NCBI RefSeq assembly: GCF_001597745.1
Contig: NZ_LUHJ01000076.1
Span: 167,556-231,555 of the forward strand
DNA: 64,000 nt
Direction: 5' to 3'
From: Anabaena sp. 4-3
Lineage (GTDB): Bacteria > Cyanobacteriota > Cyanobacteriia > Cyanobacteriales > Nostocaceae
In this document: piece by piece, positions 25,262-35,146 of the stretch
Position numbering within the stretch: the stretch's first letter is position 1
Layout of the letters: every line of letters begins with the position of its first letter
Notes under the pieces: model-generated
What the model saw: only the letters and a program-made list of their open reading frames with translations
The model's database searches: none
Told to the model about the DNA's origin: nothing
Program-made: the position numbers and the translations under genes

Positions 25262-25588
25262 TTAGCTATCTACCCAACACCCATCAGGATAACCTTCTAT
25301 TGGGCAAGGCTTAAGCAATACTGCACTGGCTTCAATCTGCTGTTGTTCTGTTGTTAATAAACAATCTTTAGATAACTGATTTTGATCAGTTACAATATTT
25401 TGTAATTTATTTAAATCCAGTTGATAACTAATTTTCAGAACTTCTGACTGTGATATACCGTATTTTTGCAATACTTTGCTGAGTTGAGAGTTATTTAAGA
25501 CTTCTAGTAGTTCCTTTTGAATGTCGCTTTGTAGTTGTTTTAAGGTTTGAGAATCTAGCACTGTTTCCTGTAAGTTTTGAGAACTCAT
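25262..25588 (-). CDS. Small protein with leader-like helix and Cys-containing tail
   Basis: 108 aa, function not recognised. Residues 1-70 are acidic/helical and Q/L-rich (SQTLKQLQSDIQKELLEVL; QKYGISQSEVLKISYQLDLN). A linker follows, then the tail ALLKPCPIEGYPDGCWVDS with two Cys eight residues apart. The layout, a long helical leader plus a short Cys/Gly/Pro core, recalls RiPP precursors of the Nif11 or related kinds, but no maturation enzyme is nearby. It lies 126 bp upstream of the TpsA-like gene on the same strand and may be co-transcribed with it. Confidence 0.6.
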   Translation of the reverse strand: MSSQNLQETVLDSQTLKQLQSDIQKELLEVLNNSQLSKVLQKYGISQSEVLKISYQLDLNKLQNIVTDQNQLSKDCLLTTEQQQIEASAVLLKPCPIEGYPDGCWVDS

Positions 25589-25636
25589 AACTATTGTTAA
25601 TCCTTGTTAGCTATGTAGATGTGGTAGTTCAAGAAA

Positions 25637-25771
25637 TAGGACTTAGGCAATTGTCATCATCAAAGTTGCGTGTAGTCTCGTATAGGGTGCGTCAGAAGCG
25701 ATAATTGGCTAAAAATAACAGATTTTAAATATCTGACGCACCCTACTAATGTGCCAGTTGCGTAAGTCCTA
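25637..25771. repeat. 135-bp MITE-like element with nested terminal inverted repeats
   Basis: TAGGACTTAGGCAA at 25637 pairs with TTGCGTAAGTCCTA ending at 25771 (one mismatch). Further in, AGGGTGCGTCAG (from 25684) pairs exactly with CTGACGCACCCT (about 25733-25744). It is non-coding and could be mobilised by a transposase elsewhere. The end AGGACTTACG also begins the repeat at 35717. Confidence 0.75.
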
Positions 25772-25963
25772 AGAAAGTTGGAATCATAAATTTTTGCACC
25801 CCTGATATTTACAGGGATTGAAAACAGTTGAAGTCCTCAATTTACCTCAACTTCACCTAATTATTGCTACAGCTTGGTTACTTACTATTACGCAATTCGT
25901 TACAAAACTTTACATACTTTCTAGGCTAGACTCTAACAGTCAAAGGGAACAGGGAGGAAAAAT

Positions 25964-26036
25964 CTGTTCCCTGTTCCCTGTTCCCTGTTCCCTGTTCCCT
26001 GTTCCCTGTTCCCTGTTCCCTGTTTCCTGTTCCCCG
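25964..26036. repeat. STRR: about ten tandem CTGTTCC heptamers
   Basis: A 73-bp run of 7-bp units with one T-for-C variant near the end. It directly abuts the stop codon of the ABC permease gene (26037-26039). Slippage-prone and probably variable between strains. Confidence 0.92.
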
Positions 26037-26864
26037 TTAATTTTTAATACCTGTCGTAGCAATACCTCTGATAAACTGACGCTGACCGATGAGAAACAAC
26101 ACCATAACTGGCACAGTGGCAATTGTCACCGCCGCCATCATCAAAGGCCAATTATTGGTAAACTGTTCCTGAAACTCAGCCAAAGCTAGCTGTACTGTTC
26201 TTAATTCTGGTCGAGTGGTAAATACCAAGGGCTTAAATAAGTCATTCCATTCGCCGATGAATGTAAATAAAAACAGCGTCACCAAGGCAGGGCGGGCTAG
26301 AGGTAACATGACTCGCCACAAAATTTGTAGTCGGTTCGCGCCATCAATAGCTGCGGCTTCTTCCAACTCTACGGGAATTGTTTGGAAATATTGACGTAAG
26401 AGAAAAATTCCAAACCCGTTAACGGCAGTGGGTAAAATTAAGGCTGCGTAAGTATTAATCAGGTGTCCCCACTTCAGTACCAAAAAGATGGGAATTACCA
26501 ATAACTGAAACGGAATCACCAAAGTGGCTAAGACTACCAACAACAGTGCTTGTCTACCGCGAAATTTCAGCCGCGCCAAAGCGTAACCCGCCAGTGCTGA
26601 AGTAATAATCTGAAATGCCGTCACAGCGATCGCCACCAAGGTAGAATTAGCAAATGCTAACAAAAACTTACCTCTTTGCCACGCATCGCGGTAATTAGCT
26701 AAAGACCAATTATCTTTGGGCAAAAGTTCTATGTTGGCTCCCGGAGGTGCAAAGGAAGTGAGAAAGACTACAAACAGTGGTGACAGCACAATCACCGCCC
26801 CCAGTATTAGTCCTCCTAGGCTGAAAACATCGGCAGATTTGAGACTCCAGTTTGGTTTAGCCAT
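26037..26864 (-). CDS. Carbohydrate ABC transporter permease (MalG/UgpE type)
   Basis: 275 aa, six membrane helices, with the cytoplasmic EAA loop ELEEAAAIDGANRLQILWR, then VMLPLARPAL, that docks on the ATPase. The overall pattern (WSLANYRDAW near the N-terminus, SALAGYALARLKFRG, FGIFLLRQYF) is that of the second permease of sugar or glycerol-phosphate importers. No binding protein, second permease or ATPase is adjacent, so it must assemble with partners encoded elsewhere. It is divergent from ado across a 291-bp gap. The heptamer repeat starts immediately after its stop, so the 3' UTR consists of repeats. Confidence 0.92.
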   Translation of the reverse strand: MAKPNWSLKSADVFSLGGLILGAVIVLSPLFVVFLTSFAPPGANIELLPKDNWSLANYRDAWQRGKFLLAFANSTLVAIAVTAFQIITSALAGYALARLKFRGRQALLLVVLATLVIPFQLLVIPIFLVLKWGHLINTYAALILPTAVNGFGIFLLRQYFQTIPVELEEAAAIDGANRLQILWRVMLPLARPALVTLFLFTFIGEWNDLFKPLVFTTRPELRTVQLALAEFQEQFTNNWPLMMAAVTIATVPVMVLFLIGQRQFIRGIATTGIKN

Positions 26865-27155
26865 GAGTTAAATCACTAAGTTTATGGGGTGTAGGGAGTG
26901 AAGGCAACAGAGGAGAAAAATCCCATGTCCAATGCTCTAAGCCCATTTTCAACCATTTGCTGCGTCGAAGTGGGAAAATTTGAAGTAAGACCTATTGATT
27001 TGATTAAATTGGTAGAGCTATCACTCCTAGCAAAAGCTAATCTATAACATAGTGACTTGTTAAGTAAAATTAAACAACAGTGAGCATTACCCTAAATTCA
27101 AGGGGTAAGTCCAACATCGTATCAAATAATTCAGTTTACAGGAGTAAACATAACT

Positions 27156-27851
27156 ATGCAGCAGATGACAGCCGATTTAGAAATTGATTTCCACAGCGAA
27201 AAATACAAAGATGGCTATAGCCGGATTAATGCCATCGTGATTGAAGGCGAACAAGAAGCTTATGAAAATTACATTAAACTAGCTGAACTGCTGCCAGAAC
27301 ACAAAGATGAACTGATTCGGCTCTCAAAAATGGAAAATCGCCACAAGAAAGGATTTGAAGCTTGTGGACGCAATCTGAAAGTAGAACCAGATATGCAGTT
27401 CGCTAAAGAATTTTTTGCTGATTTACATGGCAATTTCCAAAAAGCAGCAGCTGAAGGCAAGGTTGTGACTTGTCTGTTAATTCAGTCTTTGATCATCGAA
27501 TGTTTTGCGATCGCAGCATACAACATCTACATCCCCGTAGCCGATGAATTCGCTCGCAAAATCACCGAAGGAGTCGTCAAAGATGAATACAGTCACCTCA
27601 ACTTTGGCGAAGTTTGGCTAAAAGAACACTTTGCTACCTCCAAAGCTGAATTAGAAGCAGCCAATCGCCAAAATTTGCCCATAGTTTGGCAAATGTTAAA
27701 CAAAGTAGCAGCAGATGCCGCAACTTTGGCGATGGAAAAAGAAGCCCTAGTAGAAGATTTTATGATTCAGTACGGAGAAGCCCTAAGCAATATCGGCTTC
27801 TCGACTGGGGAAATCATGCGCTTATCAGCCTACGGACTTAGAGCAGCTTAA
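27156..27851 (+). CDS. ado: Aldehyde-deformylating oxygenase (alkane synthase)
   Basis: Converts fatty aldehydes to Cn-1 alkanes plus formate, using O2 and reduced ferredoxin. This is a ferritin-like di-iron enzyme of 231 aa. All six iron ligands known for the family are present at the standard numbering: E32, E60, H63, E115, E144 and H147. A ribosome-binding site AGGAG lies about 11 bp upstream of the ATG. The acyl-ACP reductase that supplies its substrate follows 139 bp downstream on the same strand. Alkanes in cyanobacteria reside in thylakoid and plasma membranes. Confidence 0.98.
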   Translation: MQQMTADLEIDFHSEKYKDGYSRINAIVIEGEQEAYENYIKLAELLPEHKDELIRLSKMENRHKKGFEACGRNLKVEPDMQFAKEFFADLHGNFQKAAAEGKVVTCLLIQSLIIECFAIAAYNIYIPVADEFARKITEGVVKDEYSHLNFGEVWLKEHFATSKAELEAANRQNLPIVWQMLNKVAADAATLAMEKEALVEDFMIQYGEALSNIGFSTGEIMRLSAYGLRAA

Positions 27852-27990
27852 ACCTTGCTTGTAGGGGTAACTGACTTTGTTGCCCCTGAGACATCTTACG
27901 CTTTGTATAGTATTTTTAAGAGTTAGGTATTGTCTCTTACCCACAAACCCCACGCTTTTAGCAAAGCACACGCCTAAGAATATATCACTA

Positions 27991-29010
27991 ATGTTTGGTC
28001 TAATTGGACATTTGACGAGCCTAGAACACGCTCAAGCGGTCGCCCAAGAATTGGGATACCCAGAATACGCCGATCAAGGGCTAGATTTTTGGTGTAGCGC
28101 GCCACCGCAAATTGTTGATCACATTAAAGTTACCAGTATCACTGGGGAGACAATTGAAGGCAAGTATGTAGAATCTTGCTTCTTACCTGAAATGCTGGCA
28201 AATCGTCGGATTAAAGCCGCAACACGGAAAATTCTCAACGCTATGGCTCATGCTCAAAAGCATGGCATCAATATCACAGCTTTAGGTGGGTTCTCCTCGA
28301 TCATTTTTGAAAATTTTAACTTGGAGCAGTTTCGACAAGTTCGTAACATTCAACTAGATTTTGAACGCTTCACTACAGGTAACACTCACACAGCCTATAT
28401 TATCTGTCGGCAGATAGAAGGCGCATCACAACAACTAGGAATAGAACTTTCCCAAGCGACAGTAGCGATATGTGGGGCTACTGGTGATATTGGCAGTGCA
28501 GTGACTCGTTGGCTAGATGCGAGAACCGATGTTAAAGAACTGTTGCTGATAGCCCGTAACCAAGAACGCCTCCAGCAATTACAAGCAGAATTGGGACGGG
28601 GAAAAATCATGGCTTTGGATGAAGCCTTACCCCAAGCTGATATTGTAGTTTGGGTGGCGAGTATGCCCAAAGGTGTGGAAATTGACCCGACAACCTTGAA
28701 GAAACCTTGTCTGTTGATTGATGGCGGCTATCCCAAAAATTTAGCCACTAAATTACAGCATTCGGGTGTGTATGTTCTCAACGGTGGTATTGTTGAGCAT
28801 TCTTTAGATATTGACTGGAAAATCATGGAAATCGTCAATATGGAAGTGCCAGCACGCCAGTTATTTGCTTGTTTTGCTGAATCGATGCTGCTGGAATTTG
28901 AGAAGTTATACACGAACTTTTCTTGGGGGCGTAATCAGATTACCGTAGACAAAATGGAGCAGATTGGTCAAGCATCGGTAAAACACGGGTTTAGACCACT
29001 GTTGGTTTAG
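27991..29010 (+). CDS. aar: Long-chain acyl-[acyl-carrier-protein] reductase
   Basis: Reduces acyl-ACP to fatty aldehyde with NADPH, feeding the adjacent ado. The protein starts [15 protein letters not shown]. The nucleotide fold [13 protein letters not shown] lies at about 154-166. The Cys in LFACFAES is residue 294, the number of the acylated catalytic Cys reported for the Synechococcus elongatus enzyme. 339 aa, family length. I start at 27991, since the open frame to 27877 adds 38 non-conserved residues from the intergenic DNA. The order ado-aar-accA is widely kept in filamentous cyanobacteria and ties alkane synthesis to fatty-acid supply. Confidence 0.97.
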   Translation: MFGLIGHLTSLEHAQAVAQELGYPEYADQGLDFWCSAPPQIVDHIKVTSITGETIEGKYVESCFLPEMLANRRIKAATRKILNAMAHAQKHGINITALGGFSSIIFENFNLEQFRQVRNIQLDFERFTTGNTHTAYIICRQIEGASQQLGIELSQATVAICGATGDIGSAVTRWLDARTDVKELLLIARNQERLQQLQAELGRGKIMALDEALPQADIVVWVASMPKGVEIDPTTLKKPCLLIDGGYPKNLATKLQHSGVYVLNGGIVEHSLDIDWKIMEIVNMEVPARQLFACFAESMLLEFEKLYTNFSWGRNQITVDKMEQIGQASVKHGFRPLLV

Positions 29011-29173
29011 GGACGAGGGACTGGGGACAAATTAATTCACCCATAGCCTACGGCTAGGCTTACGCCAGCGTAGGGAAGGCTTACGCCTAAAAAATTCCAA
29101 ATTCTTGCATTAAATGCCCCAGTACCCAATCCCCAGTACCCAATCCCCAATCCCCAATACCCAATCCCTAACT

Positions 29174-30154
29174 ATGGCTACAACTGAGCGTAAACCACTA
29201 CTTTTAGATTTTGAAAAGCCTTTAGCTGAATTGACAAACCGAATTGAGCAAATTCGGCAATTGGCAGACGAGAACGGTGTTGATGTTTCTGGTGAGATTC
29301 GCAAGCTAGAAGCACGCGCCATGCAATTGCGGGAGGAGATTTTTAGTACCTTATCGCCGGCTCAACGCCTGCAAGTTGCTCGTCATCCCCGTCGCCCCAG
29401 TACCCTAGATTATATTCAGACTATTACTGATGACTGGATGGAATTACATGGCGATCGCTCTGGTAGTGATGATCCAGCTTTGATTGGTGGCGTGGCGCGT
29501 TTAGGTGGGCAACCGGTGGTGATGTTGGGTCATCAAAAAGGACGCGATACTAAAGATAATATCGCTCGTAATTTCGGCATGGCTACCCCTGGCGGCTATC
29601 GCAAGGCGATGCGGCTGATGGAACACGCCAATAAGTTTAGTATGCCGATTTTAACGTTTATCGATACACCGGGAGCTTTGCCGACGGTAGCCGCAGAACG
29701 TCAAGGTGCCGGGGAAGCGATCGCCTATAACCTACGGGAAATGTTCTCTCTGGATGTACCCATTATCAGCACCGTCATCGGTGAAGGTGGTTCTGGTGGT
29801 GCTTTGGGTATTGGTGTCGGCGATCGCCTATTAATGTTTGAACACGCCGTTTATACCGTTGCTACCCCCGAAGCCTGTGCCGCTATTTTGTGGAAAGACG
29901 CAAGCAAAGCTCCCCAAGCCGCCGTCGCCCTGAAAATTGTCTCCCACGACTTGAAAAACTTGGGTATTATTGACCAGATTCTCCCCGAACCTATTGGTGG
30001 CGCGCATACTGACCCGCTTCAAGCCGCTAACACCCTTAAACAAGCACTCTTAGACAATTTAGATGAACTCAATCGTTTAACATCTCCAGAACGGCGGCAA
30101 CTGCGTTACGAAAAATTCCGTAAAATCGGCGTGTTTACAGAAATCGCCCATTAA
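29174..30154 (+). CDS. accA: Acetyl-CoA carboxylase carboxyltransferase subunit alpha
   Basis: AccA pairs with AccD to move the carboxyl group from biotin to acetyl-CoA, the committed step of fatty-acid synthesis. About 326 aa; [20 protein letters not shown] is the usual plastid/cyanobacterial start. Crotonase-fold signatures include [20 protein letters not shown] and [21 protein letters not shown] start at 29174; the open frame to 29114 only adds residues from CCAGTACCCAATCCC repeat DNA. It follows aar by 163 bp, and a hairpin follows it. Confidence 0.97.
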   Translation: MATTERKPLLLDFEKPLAELTNRIEQIRQLADENGVDVSGEIRKLEARAMQLREEIFSTLSPAQRLQVARHPRRPSTLDYIQTITDDWMELHGDRSGSDDPALIGGVARLGGQPVVMLGHQKGRDTKDNIARNFGMATPGGYRKAMRLMEHANKFSMPILTFIDTPGALPTVAAERQGAGEAIAYNLREMFSLDVPIISTVIGEGGSGGALGIGVGDRLLMFEHAVYTVATPEACAAILWKDASKAPQAAVALKIVSHDLKNLGIIDQILPEPIGGAHTDPLQAANTLKQALLDNLDELNRLTSPERRQLRYEKFRKIGVFTEIAH

Positions 30155-30196
30155 TCAGCCTGAGAATTTGATACATTAACTCACAAGCAATGTTAT

Positions 30197-30247
30197 AATG
30201 CCTATGGTTCTTAAAGATTTTTAACAATCTTTTCAGCCATAGGCATT
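30197..30247 (+). terminator. Hairpin after accA
   Basis: AATGCCTATGG (30197-30207) pairs exactly with 30237-30247, with a second nested pair AAAGATT/AATCTTT in between. It is 42 bp past the accA stop. There is no long T-run after the outer stem, so it may stabilise the mRNA end rather than release polymerase. Confidence 0.5.
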
Positions 30248-30682
30248 GATGTCTGGAACCCAGGGATTTCCCAAGCGTAAATTATCCATCTTGTAAGGTG
30301 GGCAGACTACCCGCCCAAAATATGGGACAGGTGGAGACACCCATCCCACAAAAAAATTCGGAGGTTGTTTATTTGTCAGTGGCAAATCCACTCCAGTAGA
30401 TGAGTGTCATACCAATTTCAAATTCCTAATACCCTAAAGCTGTGTCTAGAAAATGAATAATTGGCTGTGAGTCAATGGTTTGAGTTCTCAAGACAACATT
30501 TGTTATCCTGTATAAAAATAATTGAAGAGGACGCTAATAATAACAGATAACATTATCATTTTTCCAGGAAAAACCGGGGAAATTAAGATTAATTTAAGAT
30601 TTGTGTCATCTAAAATAACACCTAAGATTTTCATAATTGGGTGGTCAAGCCTGGCAAACCTGCCAACAAATTGGGAGAGAGG
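30248..30682. other. 435-bp gap before the SDR gene
   Basis: No ORF is supported. About 30297-30350 carries a GTGGGCAG ... CATCCCAC dispersed-repeat relative of the elements at 5176 and 12469. The rest is AT-rich and presumably includes the SDR promoter. Confidence 0.45.
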
Positions 30683-31408
30683 ATGAGTTTGGAGCAGAAA
30701 CGACGCGCTCTAATTACTGGGGCGAGTAGTGGAATTGGAAAAGCAACGGCCTTAGCCTTTGCACAAGCAGGAATAGATATTGCTTTAGTGAGCCGTTCTC
30801 TAGATAAGTTAGAGACTGTAGCAGAAGCAACCAAACATACTGGAGTTACAGCCAAAGTGTATGCTGTAGACTTAGCTGAGGTATCGCAAGTACAAACAAA
30901 AATGCAAGCGATCGCCGATGATTTTGGAGAGATAGATATCCTCGTAAATAATGCCGGTATAGGATACACAAACACTCTCAGTCAAACCACTTTAGAAGAC
31001 TGGCAGCAAGTGATCAATTTAAACCTGACTAGCGTCTTTGAGTGTATTAAAGGTATTTTGCCGGGAATGCGCGCTAGAGGTAATGGCACAATCATCAATG
31101 TCGCCTCCATCGCTGCCAAACAAGCTTTTCCTAACTGGGGAGCCTATTGTGTGAGTAAAGCTGGTTTACTAGCCCTTGCTCAAACTTTGGCGCAAGAAGA
31201 ACGCCCTCAAGGTATTCGTGTCACAACGATTTGTCCTGGTGCAGTCAACACTGAACTGTGGGACACAGAAACCGTTGATGCTGACTTTGACCGTTCCCAA
31301 ATGCTCACCCCAGAAATTGTGGCCCAGTCAATTCTTCATACTGCTTTATTACCACCACAAGCAGTGATTAACGAATTGATTCTCATGCCCAGCGCAGGTG
31401 CGCTTTAA
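30683..31408 (+). CDS. Short-chain dehydrogenase/reductase
   Basis: A classical SDR of 241 aa: the cofactor motif TGASSGIGKA near residue 12, NNAGIGY, and the active-site set Ser in NVASIAAKQ and Tyr-x-x-x-Lys in YCVSKAG. The basic residue in SRSLDKL after beta-2 suggests NADP(H). The ending INELILMPSAGAL resembles YdfG/3-oxoacyl reductase-like members. The substrate is unknown; position after the ado-aar-accA genes hints at lipid chemistry but is not proof. The ATG at 30683 follows GGGAGAGAGG; a GTG at 30641 would add 14 residues with no family support. Confidence 0.92.
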   Translation: MSLEQKRRALITGASSGIGKATALAFAQAGIDIALVSRSLDKLETVAEATKHTGVTAKVYAVDLAEVSQVQTKMQAIADDFGEIDILVNNAGIGYTNTLSQTTLEDWQQVINLNLTSVFECIKGILPGMRARGNGTIINVASIAAKQAFPNWGAYCVSKAGLLALAQTLAQEERPQGIRVTTICPGAVNTELWDTETVDADFDRSQMLTPEIVAQSILHTALLPPQAVINELILMPSAGAL

Positions 31409-31500
31409 TTAGTCCTTTGTTGGTCATTTGTTTATTACAACCCATGACCAATGACTAATGACTCACAACTCACGATAAACCATAACCAAGTATTGATATC

Positions 31501-32208
31501 ATGACTATTGCTAGTTCCAACGGTTCCAATCGCGCTCAGTCTCCTTTGATTCCCGATTTGGCAGAAGCCATCAACACCAGACCAGACCGCAACACCCACG
31601 ATGGCAAGCAACCCGATTTGCATCAGCCTTCAGAGGAACAGATGGCGCAAATGATGGAGGCCGTGAGAGCAATATTAGTAGGTGTAGGAGAAGACCCAGA
31701 ACGGGAAGGTCTATTGAAGACACCCAAGCGAGTTGCAGAAGCAATGCGGTTTTTGACCAGTGGCTACAACCAATCGTTAGAAGAACTCATCAATGGAGCC
31801 GTGTTTGATGAAGGGCATAACGAGATGGTATTAGTCCGGGATATTAACTTCTTTAGCCTGTGCGAACACCACATGTTACCCTTCATGGGTAGAGCGCACG
31901 TTGCTTACATTCCTAACCAGAAGGTTGTGGGACTAAGTAAACTAGCCCGTATTGTCGAGATGTATTCCCGTCGCTTGCAAGTCCAAGAAAGGCTGACTCG
32001 CCAAGTTGCCGAAGCCATTCAAACCATCTTAGAACCGCAAGGTGTAGCAGTAGTCATGGAAGCCACCCATATGTGCATGGTGATGCGGGGTGTGCAGAAA
32101 CCCGGCTCTTGGACTGTCACCAGTGCAATGGTTGGCATATTCCAAGAAGACCAAAAAACCCGCGAAGAATTCTTGAACTTGATTCGTCATCAAGCAGCAT
32201 TCTTTTAG
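31501..32208 (+). CDS. folE: GTP cyclohydrolase I
   Basis: Converts GTP to 7,8-dihydroneopterin triphosphate, the entry to folate and pterin synthesis. 235 aa with a 45-residue variable N-terminus and then the conserved barrel: [17 protein letters not shown], the zinc site [10 protein letters not shown] (Cys, His, His), [20 protein letters not shown], and the second zinc Cys in [10 protein letters not shown]. Start and length are normal for cyanobacteria. It follows the SDR gene by 92 bp on the same strand, so co-transcription is possible. Confidence 0.97.
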   Translation: MTIASSNGSNRAQSPLIPDLAEAINTRPDRNTHDGKQPDLHQPSEEQMAQMMEAVRAILVGVGEDPEREGLLKTPKRVAEAMRFLTSGYNQSLEELINGAVFDEGHNEMVLVRDINFFSLCEHHMLPFMGRAHVAYIPNQKVVGLSKLARIVEMYSRRLQVQERLTRQVAEAIQTILEPQGVAVVMEATHMCMVMRGVQKPGSWTVTSAMVGIFQEDQKTREEFLNLIRHQAAFF

Positions 32209-32809
32209 GGAATCGGGAATCGGGAATGGGGACTGGGAACTGATATGAGTATTCTCCCAGGCTCCCCCTGTTTTCCCTGTCATAGTTGTATAATTTGCAT
32301 CTTTCACTTTTCTGTATCTGTCGTCTCCGCAATTCATCATTACCGCATAGCGATCGCTGATATCTTGCACCATTCTCAGTAAGCTCCAGGCGATGCACAG
32401 CCAAGAACCTAAAACTAAGGCTTTGAGCAACTTGCAAGCAACGCCCACCCTCCAAAAATTATCATCAAGGAACAGGTGCAAGATGTGTGTTAAGCAGGTA
32501 TCTTGAAATTTTATACTCATATTCAGAAATATCTAATTCCCAATTCTGCTGTTTCACGCTATACTAATTTTTAGTGTTTCCACAGATACGAACTACATAT
32601 TACGATCAGTGTAGTCAGCTAAATATCCAATTTACTTAAATTCCCTACTGTTGCCGATGAGATTTATTCATCGTGGTTGACAGCAGCACCATAGCTTATA
32701 TGTAAATTATTTTCATACCTAAATTCAGCAACTCTAATTTCCCTATTATCACAGTGGCTATGACTCAGATAAATCGTTTAATGAACGTAGTATCCTCTGA
32801 GGTAATGCT
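32209..32809. other. 601-bp gap upstream of the helicase unit
   Basis: Minus-strand open frames exist here (e.g. 32520-32029) but run into folE and through repeat DNA, so I do not call them; a decayed gene around 32280-32460 (KALVLGSWLCIAW, then MVQDISDRYAVMMN on the minus strand) cannot be excluded. One HIP1 site lies at 32349-32356. After about 32530 the DNA is AT-rich and probably holds the promoter of the 32810 gene. Confidence 0.4.
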
Positions 32810-35146
32810 ATGGGAAATTGTACTGTAATAATTGTACGTGCTGCTTTTAGAGAAATTCAAAAGCTTTCTTACGTCTATTTTCAAGATGTAGCAGAAATCC
32901 TCACACAAATGAGTGAATGTAATCTTGGAGAATATCGAAAACTAGAAGGCTATGAAAATTTATGGAGAACAAAAAGAAAAGATGTTAGAGTCATTTGGGA
33001 AAGGTTGAACTCAAATGTATTTTTAATAATTAAAGCAGGTTTAAGAAAAAATGTTTATAAAAACATAATTGAAAACAGGGATAGAAATCAACCGCTAACA
33101 TTAGCTGATGTATTGGAAATAGATGAAAGGAAAGTAGAAGATATTCCTACATATAAATGGCACAATTATCAATCTGACTCTTGGTACGAATTTGTTTATG
33201 GCGGCTATTTATATTCTCCAGTTTTGACGAATGAACAGAAAAGAATTTTTGCTGAACTACAAACAAGCTCGTCTAAAATATCATCAAATTTTACCAATAT
33301 CAATAGCCTTTTAATACAAAGTGCGCCAGGTACAGGCAAGACTGTATGTGCTGCTTTAATTGCTTGTGAACTTTATCGCGATAATTGGAATATTGTTCTG
33401 ATACTTCCTGCTAATTTATGTGATGATATTAGGAAATTTACAGAAATCAAGAAAATTATAGCTGAAGAACCGAAAAATTTCTTTATAGGAACTTTTACTG
33501 AATGGCTTTCTCAATCTGCACCTGATATATACCAAAAAATTGCCACAACATCAGAAGAATTATCTGCTCTACAAGCAGAAGCACGTCGAAGAGTTCATGA
33601 TATTCCCCGTTCTCAATATATTGGATATCGAGAATTAATTTTATATAGAAGCTTTGTAATCAACAGGCATAAATCTAACCAATCTAAGCATCCAATTTAT
33701 TATGAAAATGAATCTTTAATAAACCAATTAAAAACCATTAATGAGAATAACCGAATTTCTCAACTGGCAGGCAAGAGAAATTGGATAGAGGGAGTATATC
33801 TAATTACCGAAAATGCTCATAATTTCCCAAATGCAAATAGAACGATTTTTATATTTGATGAAGCCCAAGATTATCTCATAGATGAACTGTGGGCTATCAT
33901 CAAAATGCTGGAGAGATGGCAAACAGAATATTACCATACTTCTGTGCTTTGTTTATTAGGTGATATGAATCAAAGAATTCAACCTGTAAACTTCGACTGG
34001 GGACAGTTACAATTAAATAAAAGAAAATGTTTACAATACAATTATCGCAACACTAAATTTATCTTAAAATTTGCTAATACTTTTCATAGGTTTGCACAAA
34101 AAGCAAATTCAGGAAGAAAAAGATTACCTGAAATCAGCAATCCTGAAAATACTTTTGAGGTTGGTGAACCTGTAAGACTTTTAGAATGCAATTCTCAGGC
34201 GGAAGCACTAGAAATTTTGGAAATTCTGAGTAAAAAATTTCTATATATCTCATCTTTAGAGCAGCGTTCTCTTCTTAGGCGTGTCTCTAGTCGAGTGAAA
34301 ATAATTTATAAGAATGTTCCAGAAAATTATAAAAATCTTCCTGGCTTAGACTATTTAAATGTTCAACAAGCTAAAGGTAGAGAATTTGATGTTTGTGTAG
34401 CTTTTTGTGTCTTTAATGGTCAGGGATTACCGACATTTGAAGAAGCAAATAATTGGTACACAATTTTCACTAGACCTCGTTATAGATTATTGATAATTGC
34501 AATTACTGATGAAATCGAGAGAATTGGAAGATTACATTTTCAGGAATGTCAATGTTCCACATCCCAAAATTTAGAAGCTCTGGATTGGATTATTGAATGG
34601 GCGAATGGAGAAAACTTATTTCTAGATATAGACGTTGTATGTGATTTTATTTATGAAGGTTTGAAAAGCCATCCCTTGCAAATTTCCTGGGATACTTATG
34701 CTGCATTGAGACTAGCAAGAGTTGATTTAAAAAAACTTGCAGAAATCGAAAATAATGCTATAAGAATTATCCAGAGTCAGCCTAATCATCTGATACATGA
34801 GGAATTGTTAAAAGCTGATAACATTCTCAGCTTAGTTGATAAAATTCCTCTTAAATGCCTACTGTTACGGGCTTTAGGTAATTATTGGCAAGCCATCAAA
34901 GAAGCTGCACCACTAAAAGATATAGATTTTCAAGAATATCAGAATTTAATCTTAAGGATTGCAGATGAACTTGAAAATAAAGGAATGTTGTATGAAGCTG
35001 CACGAGTACGTACCAAGATAGGAATAGAAATGCCTGAACATTTTCCATTTAGACAGGAAATATCAAACCAAGATGGTTCTTTAGTATCCTTACTTTGTCA
35101 GGCAGCTATAGATAAACTTTATTATAAAGAGATAAATCATGGATAA
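32810..35146 (+). CDS. RelE/ParE-like domain fused to superfamily 1 (UvrD-like) helicase
   Basis: 778 aa. Residues 3-85 read as a RelE/ParE fold: TVIIVRAAFREIQKLS, HyxxI-type helix VAEILTQMSE, YRKLEGYENLWRTKRKDVRVIWE and FLIIKAGLRKNVYK. The rest is an SF1 helicase: Walker A APGTGKT (172-178), Walker B IFIFDEAQD (346-354), motif III GDMNQRI (384-390), NYRN (411-414), motif V QAKGREFDVCVAF (520-532) and motif VI YTIFTRPRYRLLI (550-562). A helical tail (about 600-778) is unassigned. The gene is AT-rich with no HIP1 site. Its end overlaps the next gene by 8 bp, so they form an operon. DNA or RNA unwinding is inferred; toxin or nuclease activity of the N-terminus is unproven. Confidence 0.8.
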   Translation: MGNCTVIIVRAAFREIQKLSYVYFQDVAEILTQMSECNLGEYRKLEGYENLWRTKRKDVRVIWERLNSNVFLIIKAGLRKNVYKNIIENRDRNQPLTLADVLEIDERKVEDIPTYKWHNYQSDSWYEFVYGGYLYSPVLTNEQKRIFAELQTSSSKISSNFTNINSLLIQSAPGTGKTVCAALIACELYRDNWNIVLILPANLCDDIRKFTEIKKIIAEEPKNFFIGTFTEWLSQSAPDIYQKIATTSEELSALQAEARRRVHDIPRSQYIGYRELILYRSFVINRHKSNQSKHPIYYENESLINQLKTINENNRISQLAGKRNWIEGVYLITENAHNFPNANRTIFIFDEAQDYLIDELWAIIKMLERWQTEYYHTSVLCLLGDMNQRIQPVNFDWGQLQLNKRKCLQYNYRNTKFILKFANTFHRFAQKANSGRKRLPEISNPENTFEVGEPVRLLECNSQAEALEILEILSKKFLYISSLEQRSLLRRVSSRVKIIYKNVPENYKNLPGLDYLNVQQAKGREFDVCVAFCVFNGQGLPTFEEANNWYTIFTRPRYRLLIIAITDEIERIGRLHFQECQCSTSQNLEALDWIIEWANGENLFLDIDVVCDFIYEGLKSHPLQISWDTYAALRLARVDLKKLAEIENNAIRIIQSQPNHLIHEELLKADNILSLVDKIPLKCLLLRALGNYWQAIKEAAPLKDIDFQEYQNLILRIADELENKGMLYEAARVRTKIGIEMPEHFPFRQEISNQDGSLVSLLCQAAIDKLYYKEINHG

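Noticed and set aside
25964-26036. Possible CRISPR array
   Set aside because: The units are contiguous heptamers with no spacers; no array with spaced repeats or cas gene was seen anywhere in the window.
25818-26189. 123-aa plus-strand open frame
   Set aside because: Mostly encoded by the CTGTTCC heptamer run and antisense to the ABC permease.
27877-27990. 38-residue N-terminal extension of the acyl-ACP reductase
   Set aside because: Family proteins start at MFGLIGHL, and the start at 27991 gives the standard length and Cys294 numbering.
32029-32520. Minus-strand open frames overlapping the end of folE (also 32117-32455)
   Set aside because: They run through folE coding sequence and a GGGAATCGGGAAT repeat; no family resemblance. 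A decayed gene beneath cannot be fully excluded.
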